The notes under the pieces are model-generated. The model did not search any database. It saw only the letters and a program-made list of their open reading frames with translations, and was not told where the DNA came from. Made by a program: the position numbers and the translations under genes. Of a stretch of DNA of 64,000 nucleotides, positions 23,312 through 34,188 are shown in pieces (within the stretch, counting starts at the first letter, position 1; every line of letters starts with the position of its first letter). The stretch is from Dactylorhiza incarnata (taxonomy: Eukaryota > Streptophyta > Magnoliopsida > Asparagales > Orchidaceae): positions 2,217,001 to 2,281,000 of the forward strand of contig JAWHQI010000257.1 in NCBI GenBank assembly GCA_033032865.1, written 5' to 3'.

Positions 23312-24618
23312 TGTTGGATCTTACGGCGCCCTTAGAGGTGGGGGGGGGGGGGGGTGAATAAGGGAATAAAAAATCTTTTTATAATTCTATGGAAATTACT
23401 AAATTGTTTTATAATATGAGAAAGTCAAAATAACAATTTAGCTAATTTGTGAGAATATCATAATTTTCATCTTTAGAAATAAGTACTAAATTGTTTTATG
23501 ATTAAGAGATTGAAATAAACAATTTAGTTAAAGTAATTTGATTGAAAGCTTTGTAACCAATATATTAAAGATAACCCAAAAGTAGAGAAATCAAGTAAAC
23601 ACAAATAGAGACATGATTGTATTTATATAAAAAGGTGTTTACAAAAATTGATTTCAATATCGCTAGAAATCGGAGGCGTACAAAAGTAAATTTCTTTTCC
23701 TTTTCTATACCGACTTGTATCCCCACAAACCGGTTGGCTTTAGCCTATCCTTCCCCGGATAAGGCCTCAAGCCGCTCTAGCCAATCCTTCCCCGGATATG
23801 GCCTCGAGCCCCCCTAGATCTAATCACCTAGAACTAGTCGCCAACACAAGGTGAATTTCCCCCTAAGTCCTACCCAGACCTAGTCGCCAACACAAGGCGA
23901 ATTCTCTAAACGGTTACAAAAAGTATGGAATGGAAATAATGAAAAACAATAATAAAACTCCCTATATGAGATCTCTGGAGTCGAGGATGAAGGATCGCTG
24001 TAGCATAAGCGAGGTAGAAGCGATCGTCCTTCGGATGTAGCGTGACGTAGTCCTCCTCCAGAATTCTCCTTAAGCTTTTTGTGGGAGATCCATCTTCGGC
24101 AGCATAACAACACTGGACTTTGTGGCACAAGCAACCTCTCTGGGATGGATAGATAAAACGAGAAGCAAAGGTCCAATTTATAGAACTTGGAGCTAGCGCC
24201 GGCGGTAGCGGCTAGCGCCTGCGGTAGCATTCGTGTAGAGCGGTTGCGCAACCGTCGGCGGCGTGGCGCTGTGCACGAACTGGAGATAGCGCTTGGCGGT
24301 AGCGATAGCGCTGGCGGTAGCGGGAGATAGCGCTGGCGGTAGCGGTAGCGGTAGCGGTTGTGAAACCGTCGCTGTGCACGAACTCGAGATAGCGCCTGGC
24401 GGTATCGATAGCGCTGGCGGTAGCAGGAGATAGCGCTGGCGTTAGCGGTAGCGCTGGCGGTAGCGCTGCTCCTTTGAAAAGTTTGTTCCAAGCTGCTTTC
24501 TACCTGTGGAGTATTGCACCTATAGTTCCTGCACACTATAAACACACTACAAGCAATATCAAATACAATATGTGATTTGTTATTCTCAAATAAAGGGATG
24601 TGACACACATGTCCAACA
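23312..24618 (-). repeat. 5' LTR of the LARD element (1,307 bp)
   Basis: Right copy; 5' LTR in the element's orientation. A GC-rich block at about 24190-24470 consists of alternating GATAGCGC, TGGCGGTAGCG and GGTAGCG units and is longer than in the other LTR. Confidence 0.92.
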
Positions 24619-24623
24619 CGGGG

Positions 24624-24734
24624 TACTATAGCGGCTGGGGTACTATCGTTGGTCGCACAGGGGGCTCTGTGCACTGTCACTCGAGTGACAGGCACGGGGC
24701 TCTGCCCTACGGCCATCCGCGACAGTACCCCGAC
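24624..24734. repeat. Inverted-repeat cassette interrupted by the LARD element
   Basis: If the element and one TSD copy are removed, GTCGGGGTACT (16168-16174 plus 24624-24627) pairs with AGTACCCCGAC at 24724-24734. The ~110-bp unit between also holds an 18-bp perfect palindrome, CTGTCACTCGAGTGACAG (24674-24691), and a repeated GGGGTACTAT. Confidence 0.6.
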
Positions 24735-24867
24735 TAAGACAGACACTATCAATTAATTAATGTGAAAATAGTTATACATCACTTCTCAATTAAAAAAAAT
24801 CTTTATCATCATTAATTAATATTAATCAATTTTAATAAAATTGATGAGTTTAATGATAGTTACACTA

Positions 24868-24990
24868 AAATACTGCTGACATGCATAATGACATATTCCT
24901 TGAAAATACGACTAACATGCATAATGACATTATTCCTCGAAAATATCGCTGACATACCTAATGACAACCTACTATAATAGGTATATGAGC
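24868..24990. repeat. Three ~32-bp repeats (core CATGCATAATGACA)
   Basis: Three imperfect units related to the two at 15935-16020. They are followed by similar CTACTATA...TATATGAGCT sequence on both sides of the LARD insertion. Confidence 0.6.
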
Positions 24991-25159
24991 TATACTAAAA
25001 ACTCCATTATTACTTCCAATTTATGGATGTGGTGGTATTACTTAAATGTACATTATATTTTAAAGTTTTTAAAATAAATTATAATATATTTTAATATTTT
25101 TTTGAATGGGCATCAGATATATTTGGCAATTTTGAATGTTTTATCAATGACAATTTTTT

Positions 25160-25690
25160 CCTTTTAATAATTGTTGGTGCCAAAAATGGTACCTCCAAAA
25201 TTCACACTAAAAAGGGGATGGGAGAAAACTGCGAAGTGTAGGTTACTGAGACAGAAGATGCTGAAACAAAAGGAAAACGATCACGAAAAGGCGATCACAA
25301 AAAAATGAGACCGCTTACACAGGTTGTAAGCTGGAGCCTCGGAGCCAAAAAGTACTTTTCCTGGTACCCCTACCCCTCTATTTATAGACGAGGGGGCTGC
25401 CCAAACGGGCAGAACTGAAAAACTACGGGCTGCCCGGGATACAGGAGAGCCGGGGCAGTGAAATGGGGTGCGAATAGTAAAAACAGGAAAAAAGCCCAGA
25501 CCGCTCGGACTGGCGGTCTCGAACAACTTCAGCTGCTTGGAACATAGGAAAACTGATCAGGCTGAAGGCTGGCGATCTGCGCGATCACTGATTATGAAGA
25601 CCGCTGAGACCACCTTTTTGCATCGTAAAGACTAGATCGCGGGCTTTCCGGGCAAACAATAATGTAAAGATATATATCCCCTCTCTTGCG
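25160..25690 (-). mobile_element. Possible LTR fragment with minus-strand TATA box
   Basis: On the minus strand CTATAAATAGAGGGG (near 25,375-25,390) is a good TATA box, within a GC-richer block unlike its AT-rich surroundings. No partner LTR was found in the window, so the assignment is tentative. Confidence 0.3.
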
Positions 25691-25937
25691 TATAAAGATG
25701 GGATAATTCAGATGCTTTTGGTGGTCTTTTATTGTGCATGCAAGTTGTGTAGTTTAATTGGAAAGTCATTTATGTTTCTTCTTTTACATGCAAGCTTTTA
25801 TCTACACTTTCTAATTGTCTGTCCAATTGAAAAGACAGTTTTTGAGTGTCGGGGACTATTGCCGAAGTCGGTCATCACCTACAATGCCTGTAAGTAATGT
25901 CTAGTACTTCACATCCACATAAATGAAGTTGCAAATT

Positions 25938-26255
25938 CACTACAACAAAATAGTTATACAGTGACATTTTTTGTCTTTAGCGGCAATTTTTAAGCGTCAC
26001 AATAATTTGTGATGTTTATAAAAACTTCACCAAACCGTCGTGATTGCGACCGTCGCCGTAGCTCTTTGCGACGTTTTCAAAAAAAAAAAGCATCGTGATT
26101 GGCGGTTGTTCTATCGTGACATTTTCCAAAAAAACGTCGTAGTAAATAATTTATCTATCGTAACACTTTCTACAAAAACGTCGAGGAAAATATTAACTCT
26201 AACACGATATTTTTTGGCAAAATATCACCGTAATTATAACCTGTAATTCGTCGAG
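25938..26255 (+). mobile_element. CACTA (En/Spm) transposon end
   Basis: Begins CACTACAACAAAA, the typical CACTA terminus, followed by repeated subterminal motifs (CGTCGTGAT, CGTGACATTTT, AACGTCGTAGT) in both orientations. No matching opposite end was found in the window. It is therefore a truncated end or an element whose other end is lost. Confidence 0.6.
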
Positions 26256-26263
26256 ATCCAAAA

Positions 26264-26495
26264 TGTAACACCCAGGGCCGACCTACCCCGGTTCAACCAG
26301 AGGAAATCCCGAACCGGCACGTTACCGGGCTGCAGCCCAAGCACCCTAACCCCTCTCCATCCATAGGCGGGTTGTTGGTGGCTACATCCTCCCTTTGATG
26401 AGGCAAACTCGATAGTTAAATGTGCAGTACAGGGACTTCCCAGGAGGTCACCCATCCCAGTACTACTCCAACCGGAGCACACTCAACTTGGTAAT
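26264..26495 (-). mobile_element. Cassandra-like LTR fragment carrying 5S rRNA-derived promoter
   Basis: Starts TGTAACACCC on the plus strand. On the minus strand about 70 bp (26492 to 26424) resemble the 3' two-thirds of 5S rRNA: GAGTAGTACTGGGATGGGTG then ACCTCCTGGGAAGTCCCTG, preceded by an A-box-like GAGTGTGCTCCGG. Cassandra TRIM elements are known for a 5S promoter in the LTR with TGTAACA-type ends. The 5' part of the LTR seems missing and no second LTR was found. A 5S-derived SINE is the alternative. Confidence 0.65.
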
Positions 26496-26811
26496 GTTTC
26501 AAATTTGTGTACTTTTCAACAAATCACATTGATCTTCCTCATTTAATATACTGATCATTCATATTAGGAATTTGAATATCATGTTTGCCACAAAAAAATA
26601 ATATCTTATTAAACACAGTGTCTCATCCATTGTCTCTCAAATTTTGAAAGTAAATAAACAAATGTGAGATGCATTTCACAACTGGCATTCAATGCAAATA
26701 ACCAACATTTTAAATACATTACAATAAAAATTACATCAAAAATTTCAAAAACAACTTCAATAATACAATACATAGTACAAATAATATAGGAAGTTTCGAA
26801 GATCACAATAA

Positions 26812-27030
26812 GGCTCTGTTTGAGAACCCGGCGGGACGCCGTTCTGCGGAGCTGAACCGGAGGGAAACTATTTGGGAAGCTTGCGCGAGCTCCCTTTGAG
26901 GACGACCGGTGTGAAAGGGGGCTCACCCGAAGTTTTGTCGTTGGCCTGCGGAGCACTAGCCGACCGTTGCGGACGGGCGTTTTCTCTCTCCTCCCCGGCC
27001 TGCCACCGGAACGGGTTCTCAAACAGAGCC
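26812..27030. mobile_element. Tourist-like MITE, 219 bp
   Basis: Perfect 19-bp terminal inverted repeat GGCTCTGTTTGAGAACCCG at both ends, flanked by the 3-bp duplication TAA (26809-26811 and 27031-27033). The interior is GC-rich and non-coding. Ends and TSD fit PIF/Harbinger MITEs. Confidence 0.88.
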
Positions 27031-27137
27031 TAAATGATTTTATGAAATAGAAAAAAATCCACTTGCCTGCTCCTACATAGTTCCACCACAACATTATCAG
27101 GCTTCAAAGCCGTCTCCTCTTGCCGTTCGATCTCCTG

Positions 27138-29287
27138 TGTAACACCCTAATCCGTTCGGGAGCATATAGCAGAAGGTCCGGTCGGGGCCCCACGCCATAT
27201 ACTACAAAACAAACGGGAACGTCACTTAATTGAAATATCAAACGACACTATACAACGATGCCTAACTCAGAGCATTCTATGCGGAAGCTGAAAAGAGACA
27301 AGATAAACCCCAAAACCCGTACCCGGGTATGTCCACTTCTATTAATAGGAATAGAATATTTTACACAACAAAAGAGGCACGACGGCCTTACAATTTACCA
27401 ACATTGGCGCGCAGGCCGGCCATACATGAAAAGCAAAAGAACATCAAAAGGCCTTCAAGGGCCGCAACAGCACAAGGGCTTCAGCCCTCTAAGAGCCCGC
27501 TATGTTCCCGCTCGGTCCAGCACCTGTACAACAGCCCACCAAAAATGGTGGCAAAACAGGGCAACGGTCAGCTAAAGCTGACCAAAATATAACGACCCCA
27601 CCCCTTCGAGGGGGTGGCAGTTTCTCGTCCCTGCAAGAGCATCACATCATATATATATATATATATATAACAGAATGAAGCGGCTAGCAAAGCTCACAAC
27701 AGTTCATACATATGCAACAATCACAAACGTGAGAATGACTTCCACGTCTCGTGCTCTCAGGCACTATTTGGTGTACTCCGCCTTCCACCACCATCCACTC
27801 TTGATGGCTTTGCCCTTCGAGGCTAAAGTTGGTGGCCCGAATACCAGGGCTCCCCTGTACTTTAATTGTGAACATCCCGTAGTCCGAAGACTCTTTCCCA
27901 TTGCCTCCCGACATGTTGTACGAGACTCACTAATCAGGTGCTGCAATGGTGCGGTTTCAGGTTCGCCAAATGCCCGTTGTTCACAGCTCTCGTTCTACAA
28001 CACGAAGAGCGGGTATGGCGTCCCCTCAGCCCAGGTATTCTCAATTAGCCGGCTCTATGGGCCGCTAAGTCATCCACCAGGACACCCTCACAGGTCGGGC
28101 ACACAGGCCTCAGGTCCTCTCAAAAGGTGGGCACGACAACATCACCAGAATCAAGTCTCGGAGCTGTCGCCTGGCGGTATCCAATATCGCCAGCGACAGT
28201 GAACAGAACTCCATTTTGGCTTCTAGCTGTGGGTGCTTCCCGGGGCACACCCCCAGGCATTGCTGCACATGCAGTAGCACTCCCACTGCCTCAGAACGCA
28301 CAAAATCACCAGAACCAAGTCTGGGAGCCGTCGCCTGGCGATAGTCAATATCGCCAGCGACAGGGAACAGAACTCCTTTTCTGCTTCTAACTTTGGGTGC
28401 TTCCCGGGGCACACCCCCAGGCGTTGCTGCGCATGCAGTAGCACTCTATAGTCCTACGAAGCAGGATATCAACACGGGGTTTTCCCCCGCCACGCACAAT
28501 ATCAAAAAGCATCACAAATTCGGACGAACCATCTCGGATGGGCTTCACACAGCGCGCCTACGTCCATTTCACGCATGGACTCTACATGTATGCAAAATTT
28601 GACGGGGATAACACGAATCGACTCGTCGGAGGCCACGACCTCACCCTTTTGGGTAGGGGCCTCAACGATGCAAGGAATGGACTAGAACATGTCCAAATGA
28701 GGGTAGAAGTGATCATTACCCTTAGACGCCGCTTCGAACCCATAGATTGATTTTGGCACGGCTGGAAAGGAGCGCCTTGCCCTCCTCTACGCGTAGCCAC
28801 CAACGATGAGGGATTCCGATGAGTGTAGCTCCACCAAACCCAAGCCCTAGGGTTTAGAAGCCCTATTCATCTCCTTCTCCAAAGCTTCTCTCTCTCTCCA
28901 AAACAAAACCCTTAAGAGAATAAGGAATAAAGGGGGGTTTTTGGCCACCCTATGCAGCCACCGGGCCTCCTCAATCCAAAACAGCCCCCAAAGTCAAAGT
29001 GCCATAAATGGCCACGAATTCGGCTGCAAAGTACGATTTGGAGCTGTCGCCGGCGACAGCCGCTGTCGCCTGGCGACAGCGGTAAAGAACCAACTTTGAC
29101 CCGTCAACGCCACCGCTGCGAACAGTGCATGACACATGCCACGGTGTCGTCAGCGTTAGCACTTAACGCCGCCCGACAGCCTCTCCAGAACCCTTCTCAA
29201 CAGAACGCTATCATCGGGCGATAGCCGCTATCGCCGACGACAGCGCTGGATTCCAGAAATCTGATTTTTCTGATTTGGGGTCTTACA
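27138..29287 (-). repeat. 3' LTR of Tekay element (2,150 bp)
   Basis: Left copy. It holds an (AT)n tract at about 27648-27669, a ~164-bp tandem duplication (28143-28450), and GC-rich inverted motifs such as GCTGTCGCCGGCGACAGC around 29040-29085. Open frames in both strands reflect GC composition and are not treated as genes. Confidence 0.93.
28143..28450. repeat. Tandem duplication (~164 bp) inside the Tekay LTR
   Basis: Units start at CACCAGAATCAAGTCT (28143) and CACCAGAACCAAGTCT (28307) and share CTTCCCGGGGCACACCCCC. The same duplication is present in the other LTR from about 35173. Confidence 0.85.
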
Positions 29288-29301
29288 ACCCTCCCCTCCT
29301 T
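29288..29301 (-). other. Polypurine tract of Tekay element
   Basis: Minus-strand AAGGAGGGGAGGGT directly precedes the 3' LTR start TGTAAGACC. Confidence 0.85.
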
Positions 29302-29393
29302 ATAAAAAATTCCGTCCCGAAATTTGTAAAAACAGGCATATATACATATATCCAAAAAGGTCTTTACATAAAGGGGAAAAAGAGAGATAAACG

Positions 29394-32300
29394 TCACCGA
29401 AACAGCTCGGGGAACTCCTCCATCATGGTCTGCTCACGCTCCCATGGGAGTTCCTCGCGACCGCAGTTGTCCCAACGGACCTTTACCATACGGATCGCCC
29501 TGTTCCGCAACTGACGCACCTCAGCATCCTCGATGCTAACGGGCCTGACCGCCGTCTTAAGCCCACTATCCACGGGCACCTGATCCGCCGCGACCACCTG
29601 CGTAGGCTCTTGCACTGCCTTCCGCAACACGGAGATGTGGAATACATCGTGTAGCCCGCTCAGTTCCGCCGATAGTGCAAGCCTATAAGCCGCCTCGCCG
29701 ACGCGCTCGATGATCTCAAACGGTCCAAGGTATCTCGGACTTAGCTTTTTCAAGCGTCGAATCCTGGATACACCCTTGAACGGCCTGATCTTCAAGTAAA
29801 CCCAATCGCCAACGGCGAACTGGACGTCGTGGTGCTTCGCATTATAGTACTTCGCCTGCCTATCCTGCGCAACCAAAAGCCTCTCCCGGATCATACTTAC
29901 CGTCGAAGTCGCCTCTTCGACGTCTTTCCTCTTGAAGAGCTTCGTCTCACCCGTTTCCGCCCAAGCTAAGGGAGTGCGGCACTTCCTTCCATAAAGGGCC
30001 TCGAAAGGCGCCATCTGAATACTCGCCTGGTAGCTGTTGTTGTACGCGAACTCAACAAGAAAGAGGTGATCTTCCCACCCCTTGCCGAAATCCAGGACGC
30101 ACATCCGGAGCATGTCCTCCATTGTCCTATTGGTACGCTCAGTTTGGCCATCCGTCTGAGGATGAAAGGTCGTGCTAAACTGCAGCTTCGTACCCAATAG
30201 ACGGTTGACTAGCCTCCAATCGCTCGAAGTAAAGCGTCCATCTCGGTCACTGACGATGCTACGGGACACCCCGTGCAGTCGTACTATTGTATCAACATAC
30301 AGCTTCGCCAACTTCTCCACCGAGTCATCCCTCCGGTTGGGGATAAAGTTTGCCACCTTCGTCAGCCGGTCTACGACTACCCAGATGGCATCATTCCCGC
30401 TCTGCGACCTCGGCAGCCCATGCACGAAATCCATGGAAACGTCATCGAATTTCCACTCTAGAACCGGTAATGACTTCAAAAAGCCACTAGGCTTCTGACA
30501 TTCCGCCTTCACTAGTGCACAAGTGTGGCACTTGGCCACGTAGTGAGCGATGTCCCTCTTCATACCCGGCCACCAGAAAAGGACCTTCATGTCCTTGAAC
30601 ATCTTCGTGCTCCCCGGATGAACTGAATACCTGGTACGATGCGCCTCGTACATCAACTCATCGCGCAGCTCACCCACCTTGGGGACGCACAAACGGTCGC
30701 CTCTCCACAGCAACCCGTCACGCACCTGAAACTGGGCATCCAGCCCACCACCAGCCTCCTCCGCATAGCGCTTTAAACTCGGATCGAGTTCCAAAGCCTG
30801 GCGGACTCTATCTGCGAGGTCGTACTGTACCTCAGTCCAACTCAAACAGGCACCTGCACTGCTCCTCTTCTCTACGCAAGAAATACTCAAGGCCTCCAGG
30901 TCACGTATCAGGTGCTCATCATGCATCTGAATCCAGTTGGCATGCGCTGGAGCCCTGCGACTGAGTGCATCTGCGACAACATTCCCCTTCCCGGGAGTGT
31001 AGTGGATCTCGAAAGTGTAGTCCCCAAGGAACTCCATCCACCTCTGCTGACGCATATTCAGCCCCTTTTGCGTCAGAAGGTACTTCAGGCTCTTATGGTC
31101 CGTGAAGATGTCGATCTTCAAGCCATACAAATAATGCCGCCAAAGCTTCAGGGCAAATATCACGGCCGCCAACTCCAAGTCGTGGACCGGATAGTTCCGC
31201 TCGTGCACCTTCAGCTGGCGAGAGCCGTACGCTATTACCTTGCCATGCTGCTGCAGAACACAGCCGAGGCCGCTCCCAGAAGCGTCGGTGTAGATCTCAT
31301 AGCCCTCTGAGCCGCAAGGCAAACATAAGATCGGAGTCGTGGTAAGCCGCCGCTTCAACTCCTCGAAAGTCTGCGCACACACGGGCGTCCAAATAAACTC
31401 CTGCATCTTCCGTGTCAGCGTCGTAAGAGGCAGCGCGATCCGTGAGAAGTTCTCCACGAAGCGCCTATAATAGCCGGCCAGCCCGAGAAAGCTACGGACC
31501 TCCGCCACAGTAGAAAGAACAGGCCACTCCCTGATGGCCGCAACCTTCACCGGATCTATCGCCACACCCTCTCCACTAACCACATGGCCCAAGAACGCCA
31601 CGGAAGGTAGCCAGAACTCGCACTTCGAGAACTTGGCATACAGCTGGTTCCTCCTCAGAACCTGCAAGACTACTCGCAGGTGATCGCCATGCTCCTCCTC
31701 GGACTGAGAGTAGACCAGTATGTCGTCAAGGAAGACGACCACAAACCGGTCGAGGTACTCTCGGAAAGTCCGGTGCATCAAGTCCATAAACACCGAAGGC
31801 GCATTAGACAGCCCAAACGGCATCACGGTGAACTCATACTGCCCGCACCTGGTACTGAAGGCAGTCTTCGGGATGTCGCACTCCCTGATCCGCACCTGAT
31901 AATAGCCGGACTTCAAGTCCAGCTTCGAGTATACTGTCGAACCAACGAGCTGGTCGAACGAGTCGTCTATCCTCGGAAGAGGATACTTGTTCTTCTCGGT
32001 CAGCTTGTTCAGCTCCCGATAATCGATGCAAAGCCACAGGCTACCATCCTTCTTTTTGACAAAGAGGACCGGTGCACTCCAAGGTGAGGAACTCGGACGC
32101 ACGTAGCCCTGCTCAAGCAGCTCCTGCAACTGCAGCTTCAACTCTGCCAACTCCTTCGGAGCCATACGATATGGCGAGTGGGCCACAGGCTTAGCGCCTG
32201 GCACCAACTCAATCGTGAAATCTATCTCCCGCTGCGGTGGAGCACCAGGAAAAACGCTCGGGAACACATCGGAGAATTCTGAAACTACCGGAACGTCCGC

Positions 32301-32798
32301 TAGGCTGGGCCTCAGCGTTGAAGCCTCCACTAGAGCAAAGAATAACTCTGCTCCCTGTCGCACTGCTTTGGACACCTGGAGAGCAGACATCAGCATCTTG
32401 CTCGATCCACGCATGCCCGCAAAGACCGTCTCACGATCGGCACACTGCCCAAACCTCACCTCCTTGGTGGTGCAATCGATGCACGCACGCTGTTCCGACA
32501 GCCAGTCCATGCCAAAGATTATATCGAACTCAACCAGAGGGAGTAACGATGCTTTCAGGTCATACTCCTGACTTCCAACTAGAACTTTCACGCAGCAACT
32601 CCTCTCCACACGCATCGAATATCCATTCGGCAGTAAGACCTCCAGTCCATCTGCAGAAGCAATCGACGGCGCACCAATACGTTGGACGAAGTCCGACGAT
32701 AAAAAGGAGTGCGAAGCTCCAGTATCGAAAAGCGCTCTCGCGAGAACGCCTAAAACATTTACAAAGCCTACACCGCCAGACAAGGTTAGCATGAACAC
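29394..32798 (-). CDS. Tekay pol polyprotein (PR-RT-RH-INT-chromodomain)
   Basis: An uninterrupted frame of 1,134 residues. Domains in order: aspartic protease with [11 protein letters not shown] near residue 27; reverse transcriptase with LCIDYRELN and the catalytic FLDDILVYS; RNase H with TDASGSGLG and [11 protein letters not shown]; integrase with zinc finger H...H...CHTC and a DDE core ([27 protein letters not shown]); and a C-terminal chromodomain-like segment ([18 protein letters not shown]). No stop or frameshift, so the enzyme set may still work. The open frame starts at a GTG with no nearby in-frame ATG, and lies in a different frame from gag, so it is probably made as a gag-pol fusion through the junction described separately. 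Confidence 0.95.
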   Translation of the reverse strand: MFMLTLSGGVGFVNVLGVLARALFDTGASHSFLSSDFVQRIGAPSIASADGLEVLLPNGYSMRVERSCCVKVLVGSQEYDLKASLLPLVEFDIIFGMDWLSEQRACIDCTTKEVRFGQCADRETVFAGMRGSSKMLMSALQVSKAVRQGAELFFALVEASTLRPSLADVPVVSEFSDVFPSVFPGAPPQREIDFTIELVPGAKPVAHSPYRMAPKELAELKLQLQELLEQGYVRPSSSPWSAPVLFVKKKDGSLWLCIDYRELNKLTEKNKYPLPRIDDSFDQLVGSTVYSKLDLKSGYYQVRIRECDIPKTAFSTRCGQYEFTVMPFGLSNAPSVFMDLMHRTFREYLDRFVVVFLDDILVYSQSEEEHGDHLRVVLQVLRRNQLYAKFSKCEFWLPSVAFLGHVVSGEGVAIDPVKVAAIREWPVLSTVAEVRSFLGLAGYYRRFVENFSRIALPLTTLTRKMQEFIWTPVCAQTFEELKRRLTTTPILCLPCGSEGYEIYTDASGSGLGCVLQQHGKVIAYGSRQLKVHERNYPVHDLELAAVIFALKLWRHYLYGLKIDIFTDHKSLKYLLTQKGLNMRQQRWMEFLGDYTFEIHYTPGKGNVVADALSRRAPAHANWIQMHDEHLIRDLEALSISCVEKRSSAGACLSWTEVQYDLADRVRQALELDPSLKRYAEEAGGGLDAQFQVRDGLLWRGDRLCVPKVGELRDELMYEAHRTRYSVHPGSTKMFKDMKVLFWWPGMKRDIAHYVAKCHTCALVKAECQKPSGFLKSLPVLEWKFDDVSMDFVHGLPRSQSGNDAIWVVVDRLTKVANFIPNRRDDSVEKLAKLYVDTIVRLHGVSRSIVSDRDGRFTSSDWRLVNRLLGTKLQFSTTFHPQTDGQTERTNRTMEDMLRMCVLDFGKGWEDHLFLVEFAYNNSYQASIQMAPFEALYGRKCRTPLAWAETGETKLFKRKDVEEATSTVSMIRERLLVAQDRQAKYYNAKHHDVQFAVGDWVYLKIRPFKGVSRIRRLKKLSPRYLGPFEIIERVGEAAYRLALSAELSGLHDVFHISVLRKAVQEPTQVVAADQVPVDSGLKTAVRPVSIEDAEVRQLRNRAIRMVKVRWDNCGREELPWEREQTMMEEFPELFR

Positions 32799-32847
32799 TA
32801 AAACAGGTATATAAAACAGTAAGGATTGTATCTTAAATTATACCTGT
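32798..32847 (-). other. Tekay gag-pol junction: 46-nt GT-AG segment with hairpin
   Basis: Between ACAG (32847-32844) and TGTTC (from 32797) lies 32843-32798, starting GTATAA and ending TTTTAG. Removing it joins gag and pol in one frame; retaining it gives a gag stop (TAA, 32835-32833). ACAGGTATA (32847-32839) pairs perfectly with TATACCTGT (32811-32803) over a 27-nt loop. At 46 nt it is shorter than normal plant introns. Confidence 0.6.
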
Positions 32848-33909
32848 CACGACGTCCTTGGCTTTGATAGCCTCCTGCTGACCAAGATTGAAGACTCTGT
32901 GCTGCGGGGGAGCCATACGGGAGGCAGTGGACTCAGCCGCCTTCCCCTTCTCAGAATAAGGTGGCCCAGTCTTCTTCTCTGACCTTGGAAGCCCACTGCG
33001 GCAATCCCGAGAAAAATGGTAAGGCTTGCCACAAGTAAAACAAGTAAGAGGGCCACGTCCAGACGATGCGCCCGAAGCAGAGGGAGCTGGCCCAGATAAT
33101 CGAGCCTTCTTCCAGCGATTCAACCTCCGCAACTTCGCCGCACTCGACGCCTTGCCCTCCGGCACTGCCTCGACCACAGCCACCTTGCCCTTCTCCCTGA
33201 GCATGTCCTGCTCAAGCGCTCGGGCTGAACCAACGAGGGTCGTGAAACCCTGCGTCAACGACCCTGTCAGAAGGTACCGCAACTCACTACGCAAGCCACC
33301 GTAGAACCTGTTCACCCTTCTCCCCTCGTCATCGAAAGAAGTACCAGCGTAACGCCCGAGGCGGGTGAACTCATACAGGTAGTCATCAACTAGTCCATCA
33401 CCCTGCGTCAGAGCCAAGAACTGGTTCTCCATCGCGATCTGCTGCGACGGAGGCACATACCTTGCCAGGAAGATTTTCGAGAACTCTTCCATCGGCACAT
33501 CAACCAGTCGCCTTCCCGCGAACTGGCGCCTCTCTACCTCATCCCACCACCGCCTGGCTTCCTTTTCCAACAAGAAAGTAGCGAAGGTCACTTTCTGCGC
33601 TTCATCCGACTGTGTCGCTGTCAGAATTCGCTCCACATGTGACAACCAATCCTCGGCCTCAGCTGGGGATTCAACCCCGGTAAACGGAGGAGGTCGGAAT
33701 CCCAGGAAGTGCTTCAGTTGATGCTCAGCAGCACGCCTTACGGGGACCTGCTCCACTCTTAGTGGCTCTGGGGCCACTTCCTGCACCGGCGGTTGACCTT
33801 GCCTTTCAGGCTGGCCATTCAACGCAGCTAGAACGGCTTCTGTAACTAGCCGAACCATCTCAGCAGACGGAGGTGTAGGAGCCTCAGCATACCCGCTGCT
33901 CTCGTTCAC
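32833..33909 (-). CDS. Tekay gag
   Basis: 358-residue nucleocapsid/capsid polyprotein. It contains the retrotransposon gag domain ([58 protein letters not shown]) and one CCHC zinc knuckle, [14 protein letters not shown]. The frame as listed begins with GTG; it stays open upstream to a TAG but has no ATG there, and the first ATG is at about residue 18. An upstream start by splicing is possible but not shown. It ends ...DVVTGII at the gag-pol junction. Confidence 0.9.
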   Translation of the reverse strand: MNESSGYAEAPTPPSAEMVRLVTEAVLAALNGQPERQGQPPVQEVAPEPLRVEQVPVRRAAEHQLKHFLGFRPPPFTGVESPAEAEDWLSHVERILTATQSDEAQKVTFATFLLEKEARRWWDEVERRQFAGRRLVDVPMEEFSKIFLARYVPPSQQIAMENQFLALTQGDGLVDDYLYEFTRLGRYAGTSFDDEGRRVNRFYGGLRSELRYLLTGSLTQGFTTLVGSARALEQDMLREKGKVAVVEAVPEGKASSAAKLRRLNRWKKARLSGPAPSASGASSGRGPLTCFTCGKPYHFSRDCRSGLPRSEKKTGPPYSEKGKAAESTASRMAPPQHRVFNLGQQEAIKAKDVVTGII

Positions 33910-34175
33910 ATCACGGGGACGCGACGGTCCCGCTGCACTTCGAGTGCCCTACACAAGTGCATCACACAGTTAGGCGACATCACAGTCGCAACTAACAACA
34001 AAAGGAACACTCAGGTTCCAAAATCATGCAATAATTGTTGGTTTGTTGTTACATTTTATTCCTAAGTGGACATTTTTGGGTTTATTTTATGTCTCGACGG
34101 TAGCGCACACACGTGCTCACCACCCCTTAAAAGAATTCGTCCACAAATTCCTTAGAAGGATACGGAACCTTAGAA

Positions 34176-34188
34176 GCTGATACCAATT
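34176..34188 (-). other. Primer-binding site of Tekay element
   Basis: Minus-strand AATTGGTATCAGC starts directly after the 5' LTR; TGGTATCAG matches the initiator-Met tRNA primer site, then diverges. Confidence 0.7.

Larger units (their letters stand above)
16175..24618 (-). mobile_element. Non-autonomous LTR retrotransposon (LARD/TR-GAG type), 8.4 kb
   Basis: Two long direct repeats, TGTTGGATCTTAC...CATGTCCAACA, at 16175-17452 and 23312-24618, flanked by the 5-bp duplication CGGGG (16170-16174 and 24619-24623). Orientation is minus: an initiator-Met tRNA-type primer site abuts the right LTR and a polypurine tract abuts the left one. The only coding remnant is a copia-like gag next to the 5' LTR; the other ~4.2 kb of internal sequence is AT-rich and lacks any protease, integrase, RT or RNase H homology. 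It must therefore have been moved by enzymes supplied in trans. Confidence 0.92.

Noticed and set aside
26424..26492. A genuine 5S rRNA gene
   Set aside because: Only about 70 bp resemble 5S and the 5' part is missing; the flanks fit a Cassandra-type LTR.
27675..28202. 175-codon open frame in the Tekay LTR, with a counterpart in the other LTR
   Set aside because: It is LTR sequence; frames differ between the two copies and no domain is recognisable.
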